Part shown: piece after piece, positions 34,375 to 46,623 of the stretch
How the letters are laid out: every line of letters starts with the position of its first letter
Numbering within the stretch: the first letter of the stretch is position 1
Origin: Massariosphaeria phaeospora
Lineage: Eukaryota > Ascomycota > Dothideomycetes > Pleosporales
Direction of reading: 5' to 3'
NCBI GenBank assembly: GCA_011032825.1
Contig: JAADJZ010000005.1
Location: 1,493,001-1,557,000 of the forward strand
DNA length: 64,000 nucleotides
Made by a program: the position numbers and the translations under genes
The notes under the pieces: model-generated
The model's database searches: none
What the model was told of the DNA's origin: nothing
The model's input: the letters and a program-made list of their open reading frames with translations, nothing else

Positions 34375-34866
34375 GTTGAGTTGAGTGATGGAGAGTGTCG
34401 AGGTGCTAAATTCAAGGCTACTATACAACCAGCTTGAGCTGTGTAAATACAAAAGGCGTTCATGCATGGTGTCTGTTGGTAGGTCTTCGCTAGCCTTTTC
34501 CGGGTAGCGCTGGGCATTGCCGGGTGTGGAGAAGCTTCAGACGTTCACGGAGGCGCGCGGCCTGGGCCGAATAGCGGCATCCCCAGCCACGACCGGAGAG
34601 TTGATTTTCGACGGAGGCGATGTTGTGGACATGGATGGATGGCCGTTGCCCAAAGTGTGCTGGGGTTGCCGCATGTGAGCCTCCCGTCGGCCGTTGCGCG
34701 CACCCTCCAGCTTGGGGTAATACCCGTCCGGCACGTGCCGCCCAACGCCTCAACGTCTCTCTCGAGTTTCAACGACTTATTGATGATGGTGGTTTTGGAG
34801 TATCGTTTCCATAATTTGGATATACTATCCAAATTTCTACACCACGTTGTCCAGATAGTGTCAAAA
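34375..34866. promoter_or_regulatory. Divergent promoter between two P450 genes
   Basis: 492 bp between two start codons transcribed outward. Suggests co-regulation; no specific operator recognised. Confidence 0.4.
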
Positions 34867-36717
34867 ATGGCGGTCTCTTTTGCCCATGGTGCTTCGCTGC
34901 TCATTGGAGCGCTTTCGTTCCCCGCTTACTTCATGCGGGGCGAGCATCACCTCCACATCGTCCTCTACATACAAACATTCTTCACCTCCGTCACTTCTGG
35001 GACCCTCGCATGGGCGTATCTGGAAAAGATTCCCGTGACCGTAGCTGCCAGCCATATTTCCGGTCTTGCAGCATGCTACCTCCTCGGGCTTTATGGGACT
35101 CGCGCCGTCCACCGCTTGTTATTTCACCCACTGCGCCAATTCCCCGGATCTGTAGGCGCGAGAGTCACGAGCTTTTGGCTCTCGTGGCAGGTTCGACGCG
35201 GCGACACATTCCGACAGATCAAAAACTTGCACGATACCCACGGCCCCTTCGTTCGCATCGGGCCCAACAACATCTCAATCTCGCATCCGAAAGCTGTGCA
35301 GGCGGTGTACGGAGCGGGATCGAAATGCACGAAAGCGGCGTGGTACGACTTGACGAAGCCGATGGTTTCGCTGCAGACATTCAGGGAGAAGAGGCTGCAC
35401 GAAGAGCGACGTCGTGTTTGGAGCGTGGCGTTCGGCGACAAGGCACTCCGTGGATATGAGCAGCGACTGCGCGTTTACCGCAACAAGCTCATCAGTCACC
35501 TCGTTGAGTCGAATGGGCAGGGTGTGAATGTCACCAAGTATTTCAACTTGTTCAGCTTCGATTTCATGGGCGATCTCGCGTTTGGCAGATCGTTCGACAT
35601 GCTGGAAACGAGCCGGGAACACTGGGCGGTCAAGTTGTTGAATAACGCGCTCGAGCCGCTCGCGTATGCTTTTCCAGTCTGGTTCTTTAGAGTTGTGACG
35701 GCGATACCGGGGCTCTCGAAAGATTGGTGGCGCTTCATTGATTTCTGTGCCGAGCGCATGGATGCGAGGCTGAAGGTAACAGGGTTTCCTGCGGTTTTCT
35801 CAAACGCGTGTTAACGACGACTAGACTACAGTGGATGTTCCCGATATCATGTCGGCACTATCAGCTCCCTACAAAGGCGCGCTTCCGACCGACAAAGATT
35901 GGCGAGTTCTGAGAGGCGATGCGCAGCTGATCGTTGTTGCTGGCAGGTAACGATCTCTCACTCTCGGAGTACTGCTCTTCACTATATAACATGGCCTGAC
36001 AACGCCCAGTGATACCACGGCGACCACGCTCTCGGCCGCACTCTTCCAACTCTCGCAACATCCCGAACAAATTGACAAGCTACGCGCCGAGCTCGCGCCC
36101 TATATGACTGACCCCAGCGGCGACGTCCTGAACGAAAAGATCGCGAATTTGGACCATCTCAACGCTGTCATCTACGAGACACTGCGCTTACATCCCCCGG
36201 TGCCGTCGTTGCTCCAGCGCAAAACACCTCCTGAAGGCATTGTGATTGACGGCACTTTCATCCCCGGAGACAGTATCGTTTCTTGTCCGCAATATGTCAT
36301 TGGAAGAAGTGAGTTGGTCGTTGATCATGGGCTCCAGATGGCTAACATGTACTAAGGTGCCGCTGCGTATGAGCACCCAGAAGCCTTTGTCCCCGAGCGC
36401 TGGACTTCATCGCCGTCGATGGTCAAGGAGAAAGGTGCCTGGGCCCCATTCTCGAGTGGTGAGTTCATTCGCTGATGTGTGCCCTTTGCTGCAAGATCAT
36501 AAAGCTTACTTATGTTTTGCACTTCATAGGTCCATACGGATGCATTGGAAGACCACTGGCACTTCTGAATGTGCGCACTACACTCGCGAGAATAGTAACG
36601 AGTTTCGACATCTCGTTTGCGCCCGGTGAGAGCGGAGACAACTTTGAAGGGAAAGCTAGGGAAAAGTTCACGATTGGGTTCGGTGACTTGATGATATCGT
36701 TCCGGCCCCGTGCATAG
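34867..36717 (+). CDS. Cytochrome P450 (tryprostatin-hydroxylase-like type)
   Basis: Five exons: 34867-35775, 35825-35946, 36010-36308, 36357-36458, 36530-36717, 539 residues. Three or so N-terminal hydrophobic segments precede the catalytic part, more than the single anchor usual for P450s. Landmarks: HPLRQFPGSVGARVTSFWL, the I-helix oxygen-binding motif AGSDTTATT (created across intron 2), ExxR in ETLRLHP, and the haem loop FSSGPYGCIGRPLA. The frame is open upstream to 34639, but ATG 34867 in AAAAATGG is the likely start. Resembles fungal P450s annotated as tryprostatin B 6-hydroxylase-like; true substrate unknown. Confidence 0.85.
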
Positions 36718-37619
36718 ATGACCTCGGGATATGGGGCATTGCCGAAGGCGACATTAGCATTGTAACTAGAATTCAGAATAAGTATTCAACAAATAACCAG
36801 AATACCGCTTCTTATGCGTATTCTTGGATATAATGCTTATTGTGAGGGCGACTCTGCGCAGCCATAGCCACGCCTCATGTATCCCAGACGTGCTACTTAC
36901 TCCGACGAATCCGTCTATCTGTTCAAAAATCTCTGACTCTAAAATATTCACCATTTACTGCATTGCATTGCTGATCCCTAGCTTGAAGCAGGAACCACTG
37001 AAATCTAAGCCCCTAGGCAATTGTGCTTGGATATCAACCAGATCGATGCAATATGGCAAATGGTGTGCCAAAGAGTTACGATATTATCTAGGTACCAAGG
37101 TACCGATCTGGTGACACCTAAACGGTCAGACACCCATTGAGCTACTTAAAATAGCCAAGATGCATGCCGGATGAGAATGAAATTTCTTGCCTCCCCCTGT
37201 ACATTCCATTCTTTCCGATCCTCTACGGCCATTACCTGAAGCGGTAGACTCAATACCTTGGTAAGTCTTTTCATGTGACAGTGACTGAAACACCGAGTTC
37301 TCCCCGTTACTCGAGATAGCATAAGCCGGTACGGCCATTTGCGTACGGGAGGGTCCGGACTCGATTACGAACAGTCCTAATGCTGCAAGGGTAAACAGTA
37401 ATCTCCGTGTTACACAATCAGAGGCTACCATTTGCACCTCTAGTTTATAGCCTGGATCTACTTTTACTACCGAGGAACCACGCCATCTACACGCCACGAC
37501 TGTTGTCTATTGTGTCTAGACCTTGTTCGAGCTCAACTCATCGTACCTTCTCTGCTGCTGTGCGGCTTCTTTGCATGCGAGCTCTCAAACTAGTGACTAG
37601 AGAGCAAGACAACTTCGTC
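36718..37619. other. Intergenic
   Basis: Contains a 101-codon minus frame from 37431 to 37126 whose first residues are hydrophobic (RRLLFTLAALGLFVIESG), which might be a small secreted protein, but there is no other support. Also the UbiA promoter. Confidence 0.4.
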
Positions 37620-38694
37620 ATGGGGTTTCAGGTTGAGAAGCGGGCTGATTTAGCTCCGCCACAGACAGATGGGCGTGATCAGGTCAGTACGGTAAGAATA
37701 CACCTCGTTGTAGACCACATCAACAGCTTAGAATTATACGTGCTAACAAGACCGTCTCGTCTAGGAACACAATCCATGGGCACCAAAGTACTTCGCAAAA
37801 ACGTTGTGGCTCTTCACCGAGAGTGACTTTGCCACATTCGTAGGACCGGATACTCTCTTCGGCGTCGCAGCCGCACTGTCCGGATCCGCCCTAACCAACT
37901 ACGATTCCCCCGACCTGCTACATATCCTAAGCCGCATACCCCTCGTCATGCTCTGGAACTGGCTCAACCTCCTCATTTTCGACCTCGCCAACCAGCGCGA
38001 CCCCGACTCGTCCGTCGAAGACGCAATCAACAAGCCATGGCGGCCCATCCCCTCAGGCCGCATAACCTGCGCCCAGACCACAACCCTACACTTGGTAGCA
38101 GTGCCAGTGGTACTGGCGCTCAACTATCTGATTGGGGCGTGGGAGGAGACGGTACTTCTGTTCATGCTGACGTGGATGTACAACGATCTCGGCGGCGGGA
38201 ATCACAACTGGATCGTCCGCAACGGCATCATCGCCGTGGCCTTCTCGCAGTACAATAAGGGCGCCATGCGCGTCGCTGCGCAGATGGGCTTCGATATCCC
38301 CGTGTCGGCATGGTGGTGGCTGCTCATGACGAGCGGCGTGATTGGAACTACGATGCACGTGCAAGACATGAAGGACCAAGAAGGAGACCGGGCCCGGGGC
38401 CGAGGCACTGCACCGTTGGTACTGGGGGACGGGCCAGCGCGGTGGACGATTGCGATTCCCGTGGCTGTCTGGTCGCTTGTGTGTCCGCTGTTCTGGGACT
38501 TGGGCTTCGTTGGATATGCTCTGCCGGTGGGTGTTGGTGCGTTGATCGCGTTTCGAATTTTGGCGTTGCGGGGGTTTTCGGCAGATAAGCGGACGTGGTG
38601 GTTGTGGACGGCGTGGACGGCTATCCTCTGGTTTGTCCCTTTGTTCAAGGACTATGGTGTGTTTGTTCGGTTTGGGCAGAAGTTGGGCTTGTAG
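37620..38694 (+). CDS. UbiA-superfamily prenyltransferase / terpene cyclase candidate
   Basis: Two exons; exon 2 is 37765-38694. Exon 1 starts at 37620 and ends at 37682 (GTCAGT donor, 330 residues) or 37691 (GTAAGA donor, 333 residues); both keep frame. About eight membrane helices. First Asp-rich region NLLIFDLANQRDPD followed by EDAINKPWRPIPSGRIT; second region DMKDQEGDRARGR (DxxxD type), the Mg-diphosphate sites of UbiA enzymes. The NKPWRPIPSGR pattern is, to my knowledge, that of fungal UbiA proteins related to the membrane terpene cyclase of fumagillin biosynthesis rather than to coenzyme Q prenyltransferases. It may thus cyclise a prenyl diphosphate or prenylate an acceptor. Flanked by P450s and a flavin oxidase. 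Confidence 0.8.
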
Positions 38695-40539
38695 GGAGAA
38701 GAACGGAACGCGAACGGATTTTACGGTTATACGAAGAATACGAGATGATCGATGGGAGCTATAGAAGTAGTTGCATAGAGCGATGTGGTGCAGTGAGGAT
38801 ATTTTCAAGTTAGAATCCTTTGGTTGGCGCTTGAGAAGTTGAGATGAATAAACTGATTATTCGGTATTTATCGTGCGCATCTAGGATAATTGGGTCTTTG
38901 ATTTCTCCATAATAGGAACCAATAGAGAACAAGAGTGCACAGGTGGACGCAAATATCTCACCATATCGGTCAAGCCTCACGGTAGCTGTGTCGTTCCTTG
39001 ACCTCTTGTATCATCAATGTCGGCTCGAGAAGCGACTCACGTTTTCGAGCTTCCCAGTGAAACTATTTATAACACTTCTAGTTACGAAGAGATTATAATA
39101 GGATTCCCGGCCTTTGGGACAGAGAAACTATTTATTATAACTGGTGCACTATGTATATCAAAACACTAGCATACCTGAGTATCTACTTTGACTGTTTGTA
39201 TCCTCTTACTTCTGCACAGCTGGGTGCTGTGTAACGTACACACGGCGCAGGCATGCAGCTTTCCTTACCGCTACTTCGTGTAGTAGCAAACACAGGGCAA
39301 GCTCAGAGGGGGTATATAGAACTATCTCGTCCTATCGTAGGTAGGACACACGAACCAATATACAGAGATTAGTTACTTGTGCACTTGTTTTTCCTTTCAC
39401 ACCTGTGAACCGACATTGACAATCCGAATTGTAAATCTACCGCCATTCACTCCGGAGATCTGTAGAGATGTGGCGAGGAAAATAGATCAGGCGCACATCT
39501 TGCACCACAAACCGCAATGATGAACCGCTTGGCACATGTGCATCTCACGATCCGGCCACCGGGTCGAGCAGCTGTTGCGATCGATAGACCATCTTGGCAG
39601 AAGCTTAAGACTCTCGTGCATCGTGAAATGACTGGATTAATATGAAAAGATCCCAAAGAACCCAGCAAAAGATCCAAATACCCACTTCCAAACCATTCTA
39701 AAACTCTCTGCATGAAGATTCCTTCTCGCTTTTACTACCTAACATGAACTAGTTGCCAGAAAAGCCCCCAGTACTGAGCAGTTATCTCGTACATCTTGCG
39801 CTCAGCTGACGTGTAGCCTCTCCCACGGCTGAGGTGATCGTCCCTCGACCTACTAAAGATGGTAATGCCCGAAAATAAGCGACCTTGTCAGCCTGCATGC
39901 CACGCCATGTCCAGACCCGACAAGACTTTCCCCTGCAGCGCGTCGCGTGGACGACTCCCCGCTTATTCCCAGAAACCCGTGGTGAGTTTTCTCGGTATTC
40001 ATGCTGTGCAATCTTCTGGAAAATCGTAGATGCGACCAAGCCATGTGGTAAAAACTTTGACGACTGGCCTTACGTTAGCGCTGGAGTGCTTTTAAAGGCA
40101 TGTACGTAGTAGTAGCGGTTTTTATACACAACACTACAGGAGAACGTGCATCATCTACTACAAATACCAATCCTACCATGGGTGGCGGCCGCGCAGCCTC
40201 TGAGCACTAACGGTAACGGAGCAATACGATCAGCCGCTGTCAGAAACTCACATGTTCGCCAAACGGCCATTGGCTGGCCCATGCTGGATAAGTCTTAGAC
40301 AAGGCGGCGCGGCTCGGATTCCTTCAGCCACCATACGAACCGTCCCATCTTTGCCCCCTCGCTACGAACCAAACGATTCTAATGCGAATGGAGTAAACGC
40401 CGGGCAGGTCTATTAAGACGTGAGGAATCCTTTGGAACGTTTTGTTTGACAGGCTGATCGACGGCTACTACATTCTTTCATTATCCTGTTCGGCCCCGCT
40501 TTTCTACTCTACTGCAACACGCGCAGATCCGTCGTCAAG
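38695..40539. other. Intergenic, no gene supported
   Basis: 1.8 kb with only short overlapping frames on both strands. AT-rich around 39.0-39.2 kb. The leader of the flavin oxidase lies at its right end. Nothing recognised. Confidence 0.5.
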
Positions 40540-42322
40540 ATGATGTTGGCCCAGGCTCTTTTCGGTCTTACGCTCCTTTCTGGAAGCTCTTTCGCCGCCT
40601 ACATCCCTCGTGCCGATCCGCCAGCCAACTGCAAAGTTCTTCCTGGCGACGCGAAATGGCCAGGCACCAAGGAGTGGTCGCGCCTTAATGAGACTTTGGG
40701 AGGCCGACTCATTGCAAATGTTCCTTTGGCGAAGGAATGCCATGACTCCAACTTCGAGAGCCAAACATGCAAGAACCTCCAAGACCAGTGGATCTTCACT
40801 CCGCCTCAGTATGTATATCAATATTGATTCCAAGAAGGTGACTAACTCACTGCTCAGTATGCAGGACCCTGCATCGCCGATGGCTCCCTACTTCCAGAAC
40901 AACACTTGCAGCCCATTTCCAAATGTCAACCCTGGAAAGTGTACGCTTGGCAATTCCCCAGCATACAGCATCAACGTAGCCAAGGCCGAAGACGCGGTCG
41001 CCGGCGTCAAGTTTGCCAAAAAGCATAATATCCGCTTGGTTGTCAAGAACACTGGCCATGACTATTTGGGCCGATCCAATGGACAAGGCGCGCTCAGTCT
41101 GTGGACCCATAACCTCAAGAGCATCGACTTCCTCGACTCGTACAGTAACTCCAAGTACACTGGAAGCGCAGTCAAGATGGGAGCCGGTGTCCAAGGCTAC
41201 GATGTTCTCGCGGCCGCCGAGAAGAGCAAAAAGCGCATTGTCGCCGGCTACTGTCCGACAGTCGGCGTCGTTGGCGGATACACGCAGACGTCTGGGTTCA
41301 GCGCCTTGTCTGCTTCCTACGGACTCGGCGCGGACCAAGCTCTCGAGTGGGAAGTCGTCACAACCGAAGGCGAGCACCTCTTTGCAAGCCCTGACAAGAA
41401 CGCGGATCTGTACTGGGCGCTTTCCGGAGGTGGCGCCGGAGCATACGCAATCGCCATCTCGCTCATTGCCAAAACGCACTCCGACGGCAAAGTGGCAGGC
41501 GCGGTGCTTTCGCTGAACCACACCATGTCAGACACGTTCTTCAACGCCTTCGCCTTCTGGCAGACGCAGCTCCTCACCCTCAACCAACTGCCCGGCTTCA
41601 TGAGCGCATTCCAGACCACGCAAACTACTTTTGCCATCAACTTCATCTCCTGGCCCGGCCACGACTCGTCAGAAGTCGAGAAAGAGCTTGTGCCCTTCAC
41701 CAACTACCTCAAAGCGCACAACTTGACGTACAACCTCGCGCTGAGCGACGACCCCACCTTCGTCGACCACTTCAAGCGCTACGAGGAAAACCTGCCCTAC
41801 GGGCCCTTCTCCATCTCCGACCTCATCACGAGCCGGCTGATCCCGCAGAAAGTCGTCGAGACCAACGTCAACGCGCTCACCAACTCGTACCGCGAGATCC
41901 TCGCCGACAAGCGCTTCATGGTCGGCGGCGCGGCGTTCAATGCGTCGAACGCGCGTGTCGGCAACGTGCCCGCAGACAACGCCGTGCTGCCTGCGTGGCG
42001 CGACGCCACCGTCTACGTGTACTCGATGACGCCTTTCAAGCCGCAGACCGACTCTATGGAAACGCTTGCCGGGCTGTACAAGGCGATCGATACCTTCGTG
42101 CAGCCGAAGTTGAGCGCGGTGACGCCCGGCAGCGGGGCGTACATGAACGAGGCAAGCTTCTCGAACCCGAACTGGAAGGCGGATTACTTCGGCGCCAACT
42201 ACGAGAAGTTGCTCGAGGTGAAGAGAAAGTACGATCCCGAGTTCTTGTTGTATGGAAAGCCGAATCCGGGGCACGAATTCTTTGAGGTGGCGAGCGATGG
42301 CAGGTTGTGTAGGGTCAAGTGA
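40540..42322 (+). CDS. Secreted FAD-linked oxidoreductase (berberine-bridge-enzyme type)
   Basis: Two exons, 40540-40808 and 40858-42322, 577 residues; ATGATG start, either Met possible. Signal peptide MMLAQALFGLTLLSGSSFA. The FAD-binding PCMH domain shows VVKNTGHDYLGRS, where the His could carry FAD, and AGYCPTVGVVGGY, whose Cys is at the position of the second covalent link in bicovalent flavoproteins. The C-terminal BBE motif is ADYFGANYEKLLEVKRKYDP. Such enzymes perform two-electron oxidations such as cyclisation, dehydrogenation or sugar oxidation and often act in secondary metabolism. Placed downstream of the UbiA gene on the same strand; cluster membership is inference. Confidence 0.85.
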
Positions 42323-44435
42323 GCGTCTTTCCCTCTCTGACACCGTACTTTCGAGTGGCTGTTTTCTGTACATATTAAGATAACTCGCATTACAATTACT
42401 GGATTTCTGTCATATTATCTTTTTAAGAGATATTTCTTACCCATATGAATATATCGCGTGTCGTGGCCGACATTGTGAAAATGCGGCACTATATGATCAC
42501 ATGTCGAAGACCTGGCCCCCCCAACACTGCTTGCCCAGGTAGCACCTCCCAACTCTTGCGTGGCCAGTAATGCCACGCTCCAAAACCCGAAATTCAAATC
42601 TAGTCGAGAGGTCTTGAACGAAAGTTCATATCCTGACTGTCTGTGATGCGATGGGACGAGATATGGCGGTCGCAACGCTAAACGGCATCGGGTACTCTCT
42701 GTCACAACACCCACGTGATCAGATATAACCCGCTCACACGTAATTTCTCTCGGTACTTCTTAGACTGTGCATCAATTTAGCGCTTAGTAGTCTAGTATTC
42801 TGGGTTAATTACCGACGAACCGGATTGCCAAACCGCCCAGCATAGCTTTTCTGTTGTGCAATGGAAGGGGTTTCAAGCTAGTGGGTTGACAACGCTGCTG
42901 TGCATCTGCCGCCAAGGTCTGCGAGTTAGACTCTCGAATACCTGAACAGGTTACGCTGTTACCTCTTGTACTTCGAGCGAGCCTTCGAAGTCTTGTATCC
43001 GGAGGCGGAGAGGGACTGCTATTTTCTGTCAGATTCGTCACCGGAGAGAGAAGTCTACACCAGAAATGCCCGGGATAACAACGGGCCAGATACGCGAAGG
43101 GTAACTTGACCGACAACTGCAAGCCGGGCGGCACTATTCGGAGAGCGTTGAGCTCATCTGCGCAACGACGGGTATGCGGAACCAAGGATACCGCTGAGCT
43201 GATCGGGCTGCTGAACCCAACCCAGGATAATGACTGTCGCAAAGGCGTATACGACCAAACTGTTCTGCGTAGAATTTAAAGAAATAACGCCCGGCGCATC
43301 GGGCACTGTCAGGTATCGTCGGCCGCCGGGCGTTCAGAGTGCAAACGCATGTGCCACTTGGGTCACGATACATGTCGGCGATCCGCAGCATCTGCTTCCA
43401 GACGGCCGAGCGATGCGGCACAAGCATGCGTTGGTCATCTTGAACGGTTTCTGCAGACAGATTTAACGAAGGGGCACAGCATGGCAGCTTGTTTTGATTC
43501 CTTCTTTGACAATAGAAGGGGCACTTTATAGGCGATTTCTGTTAAGAAGTGATATCCTGAGAATGCAGTTGACGAGGACTCCGATTAATAGCTAGCGGCG
43601 TGATAGTATCTGCTTTCAACTGCGATAATTAGCTGTGTGCGATAAATGAGCTCTCTCCACCTGGATACTACCTTTCGTCTGAACGCCAGATTCCGAATTC
43701 CCATGTCCCTGAGAACCACGAACCCTCATCTTCGTCTTCGCAATCATGTCAAGGACCCCATCTGGCTACACAGTTCCAGAAGAACTATCGCCCCTTCGTC
43801 GGAACGCGCAGGCGCCGCGCGTGGGCGGGGAGAAGATCCCGCGGGGGCACGCGTCTGTCTCTCCTTGGCACTCCTGGAAATCAGCCCACATGTGCTACCC
43901 ACCTCTGCTTGGCCTCGCCGGTTGCTGCGTCGCCGGGGGAGCCTCTGTTCCACGTCGTGTCGCGGGCGCGCTGTTTGGGAAGAGGCGCGGCGGGCGGCGG
44001 GGCTTTCACCGGCCCGTGCACTCGCTTGCGCCCCGGATCGCGCCTGCGTCGTCCGCTCCTCCCGCCGGATGCCACCGCCGCCAAGGCTCCGTGAAACTGA
44101 GGCATCACGTCCCAAGGCTGCCTCACGTATCAGGTCGCCATACCAGCGGCTCCTAAGGCTCTTGGGATGTTTCTGGCTGCGCAGAACCTTCTGCGCGCGT
44201 GGTGGGGGTGAGTATAAGAGCGACGTGTCTGCGCGCTGCAGGTGAGAGGGTAGGAGTTGCCCACTGTTGAACAGTCTCTCTTCGTTTCAAGTCTTTCGTT
44301 CTCCACAGCCGTAGTCTGCTGCTTCATTCATTTCCTGCACGCCAATTCTTTCCATCCTCTAATTTACAGATACCCAATTCCCTTTCATCTTAATACCTTT
44401 TCCGCACGCCTACGTTTTCCACCAAATCTACAACA
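42323..44435. other. Intergenic with GC-rich block
   Basis: Left part featureless. About 43.79-44.16 kb is markedly GC-rich and open in all directions (plus frames 43646-44245 and 43746-44156), but the translations are Arg/Pro-rich with no domain, as expected from base composition. TATAAGAG at 44213 lies 220 bp before the CHRD start. Confidence 0.5.
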
Positions 44436-45071
44436 ATGAAGACCTCAACACTCCTCTCCACTGCGGCCTTCGCGCTCGCCGCTACCACCACGGCCGTCCC
44501 GCTCGACCTGTCTTCCGGCCATTCCTCGCTCCTCATCAGCGTCGACGTCGTGCAGAACGCCGGCGCCCCCGTCGCTGCAGCCGTGACCCCCGCCGCCGCC
44601 GCCCTCGGCGACATCTTCACCTTCACCTCGCAGCACACCCTCCACGCCACGCCCGAGCAAGTCGTCAACGAGACCACGCCCACGGGCGGTATCGCCGGTG
44701 CCTCAGGCATCTTCTCCTTCGGCATCAACTCGGCGCTCAACATCATCTGCTACAACATCACGCTGCACGGCTTCCAGGGCGAGTTCTCGTCGCCCGCCGA
44801 CACAGCCACGCATATCCACGAGGCGGCGCTCGGCGCGAGCGGGCCGCCGCGTATCGCGTTCCCGAACCCGGAGCCGCTGGATGCGTCGGGCGCGGTGCGG
44901 AACAGCATTGGCTGCTTGACGGGGCCGTTCACCGTTGGTGTCTTGATGATGGAGAAGGATACGGGCGAGGGTTTCCACGTTAGCCAGATCGAGCAGAATC
45001 CTGCTGGGTTCATGGCGGATACGCATTCGAGTGTTGCGTTGCCGGGTGCGGTCAGGGGGCAGTTTGCTTAG
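44436..45071 (+). CDS. Secreted CHRD-domain protein
   Basis: Intronless, 211 residues. Signal peptide MKTSTLLSTAAFALAATTTA. A CHRD-like region includes INSALNIICYNITLHGFQG and ATHIHEAALGASGPPRIAF, with the typical T-x-I-H-E-A-G-type His and the C-terminal VALPGAVRGQF. Two Cys may form a disulfide. CHRD domains occur in chordin and many microbial secreted proteins; function in fungi is unknown. Strong coding signal with high GC3. Confidence 0.8.
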   Translation: MKTSTLLSTAAFALAATTTAVPLDLSSGHSSLLISVDVVQNAGAPVAAAVTPAAAALGDIFTFTSQHTLHATPEQVVNETTPTGGIAGASGIFSFGINSALNIICYNITLHGFQGEFSSPADTATHIHEAALGASGPPRIAFPNPEPLDASGAVRNSIGCLTGPFTVGVLMMEKDTGEGFHVSQIEQNPAGFMADTHSSVALPGAVRGQFA

Positions 45072-46125
45072 ATGTGTGTGAGACGAGAGGTTGAGGCGGA
45101 GGAAAGGTAGAGGTGGGCTGCGAGCAAGACGGGAAAGGTCGTCAAGGGGACGCACGGCGGGCCGTTGTTTATTAGAGTAGGGTAATGGATAATCAACAGA
45201 CTTACGGCTGATGATGGTGTGCCTTGTCCAAATATCTACTCATGCAGTGAATGTCAAGAGGGCAAGGCATGGAGAATCTCGCTCTTCGTTGAGCTCGTTT
45301 GGCCTTGAAGCCATATAAAAACATTAATCCATCCGTCACCAGTCATCGTGTCAATCGTACATAGTATATGTGTGAGAGTTGGAAGATGGAGTCAATGCCG
45401 ACTCCGGATGCGGATCCGCAGCTAGGCTCTCCAAACACATTCCTATGCATTAGGACACGAGGTAAATAGTTCCGCCGTAGCTTAATCGGTCCGCGAACAG
45501 GAAGCTGTAGCTAGGTCGCTGCACTTGGCGCACCAACGCTAAAGACATGTGCTTTACGCCCATTAGCTAGGCCGGAGGCCTCTGTATAGTGTTGCTGTAC
45601 TTGACTGCCCTAATTAGTCCCCTACGCGACAAACAATGTATACGATAGCCTAAATAAGTATCATAATGGTTTGGGCTCGAGTTGTATAGTCTTTGCTGCT
45701 ATTCTTTTTTTGTGGCGACCTATCTGCGAGTCTAGTATGTTTAGGTGTAATTTGTTGTATATAAGAAGGTGGCAGAGCAGAGGTGTTGTTGTGCGAGACT
45801 ATGGAATTGGAAGAGGCCCTTTGAGTGGTGGCCTAGTAACAGAGTGACATAAGTTGCTTTACGTAAATACTATATGAGCTGCATATGGAGCTGTAGTAGT
45901 TACTATGTTACTGTTTCATTATTATAGAATTCTAAAACAATGCTCTTTGGATTCAAGCTCTCTGACTGCTCGAGTAGCAAGTTTCTAGGCTGAACATAGC
46001 ACCATAGCTCTAAGACCGCAGACGTAGGTAGGCAGTCTATACTCTCATCCCGACACCTGACACCTGACGCCTGACCACCAGCCCGCCCGCATAAATCCAA
46101 ACAAATCCCTCTCCATTCTGTTCCC

Positions 46126-46214
46126 TACTCGGGCCCAAGGTTTCTCCGAAAAATCTGAAGACCTACACACAAACAATCTCATGTGATTTGTCGGAGAAAC
46201 CTTGGGCCTGAGTA
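46126..46214. mobile_element. MITE-like 89-bp inverted-repeat element
   Basis: Arms of 24 bp (46126-46149 and 46191-46214) are reverse complements with one mismatch; the core of each reads GGGCC-CAAGGTTTCTCCGA or its complement. The outermost bases on both sides are TA, which fits a TA target duplication. The 41-bp centre is unrelated. Small size and no coding suggest a miniature element or foldback; no autonomous partner with these ends is seen here. Confidence 0.5.
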
Positions 46215-46617
46215 TTGATATCCATTTGCCAGCTCACATACTTCTCTACTACCTGATCTCCAATGCTTAACGCCACGATCCCGCCCGTTCTGCTCTTATT
46301 CGCTAGTGGGCCCCAATACGAGAGCTGAACAGGCGGGGTAGTAGTCTTTTCTCAGCTGCGTAGACGTCGCGTGAGGCTGGCTTCGTATTGGAGGCAGACT
46401 TTGTAAGCGCCAAGGAGGCACCGGGGCAATGCAGAGGGCGGATTGAACTGGAGTTGGCGGTACTGGAGACTTGGTTGCACCGTCTGGGCAAGAAAGGAGA
46501 GGAGTATGGGAGGGGCAAAAGCGGAGTCGGAGTGATTGTTTTTGTGGAGGTGGGGTGGCTGAGGGTTGATGGAAGGGGCGTGCTACGAATGAGCGATTGA
46601 AGGCCGAGAGGAGGAGG

Positions 46618-46623
46618 TATAAG
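46618..46623 (+). promoter_or_regulatory. TATA box of NmrA-like gene
   Basis: TATAAG 85 bp upstream of the ATG at 46703. Confidence 0.4.

Noticed and set aside
34639..34866. Upstream in-frame extension of the second P450
   Set aside because: No ATG in good context and no conserved sequence; ATG 34867 is followed directly by membrane segments.
37126..37431. Small minus-strand frame with a hydrophobic N-terminus
   Set aside because: Could be a secreted peptide gene, but there is no cleavage context, Cys pattern or other support beyond chance.
43646..44245. Overlapping long frames in the GC-rich block
   Set aside because: All are Arg/Pro/Ala-rich, overlap on both strands and lack domains, as expected from high GC alone.
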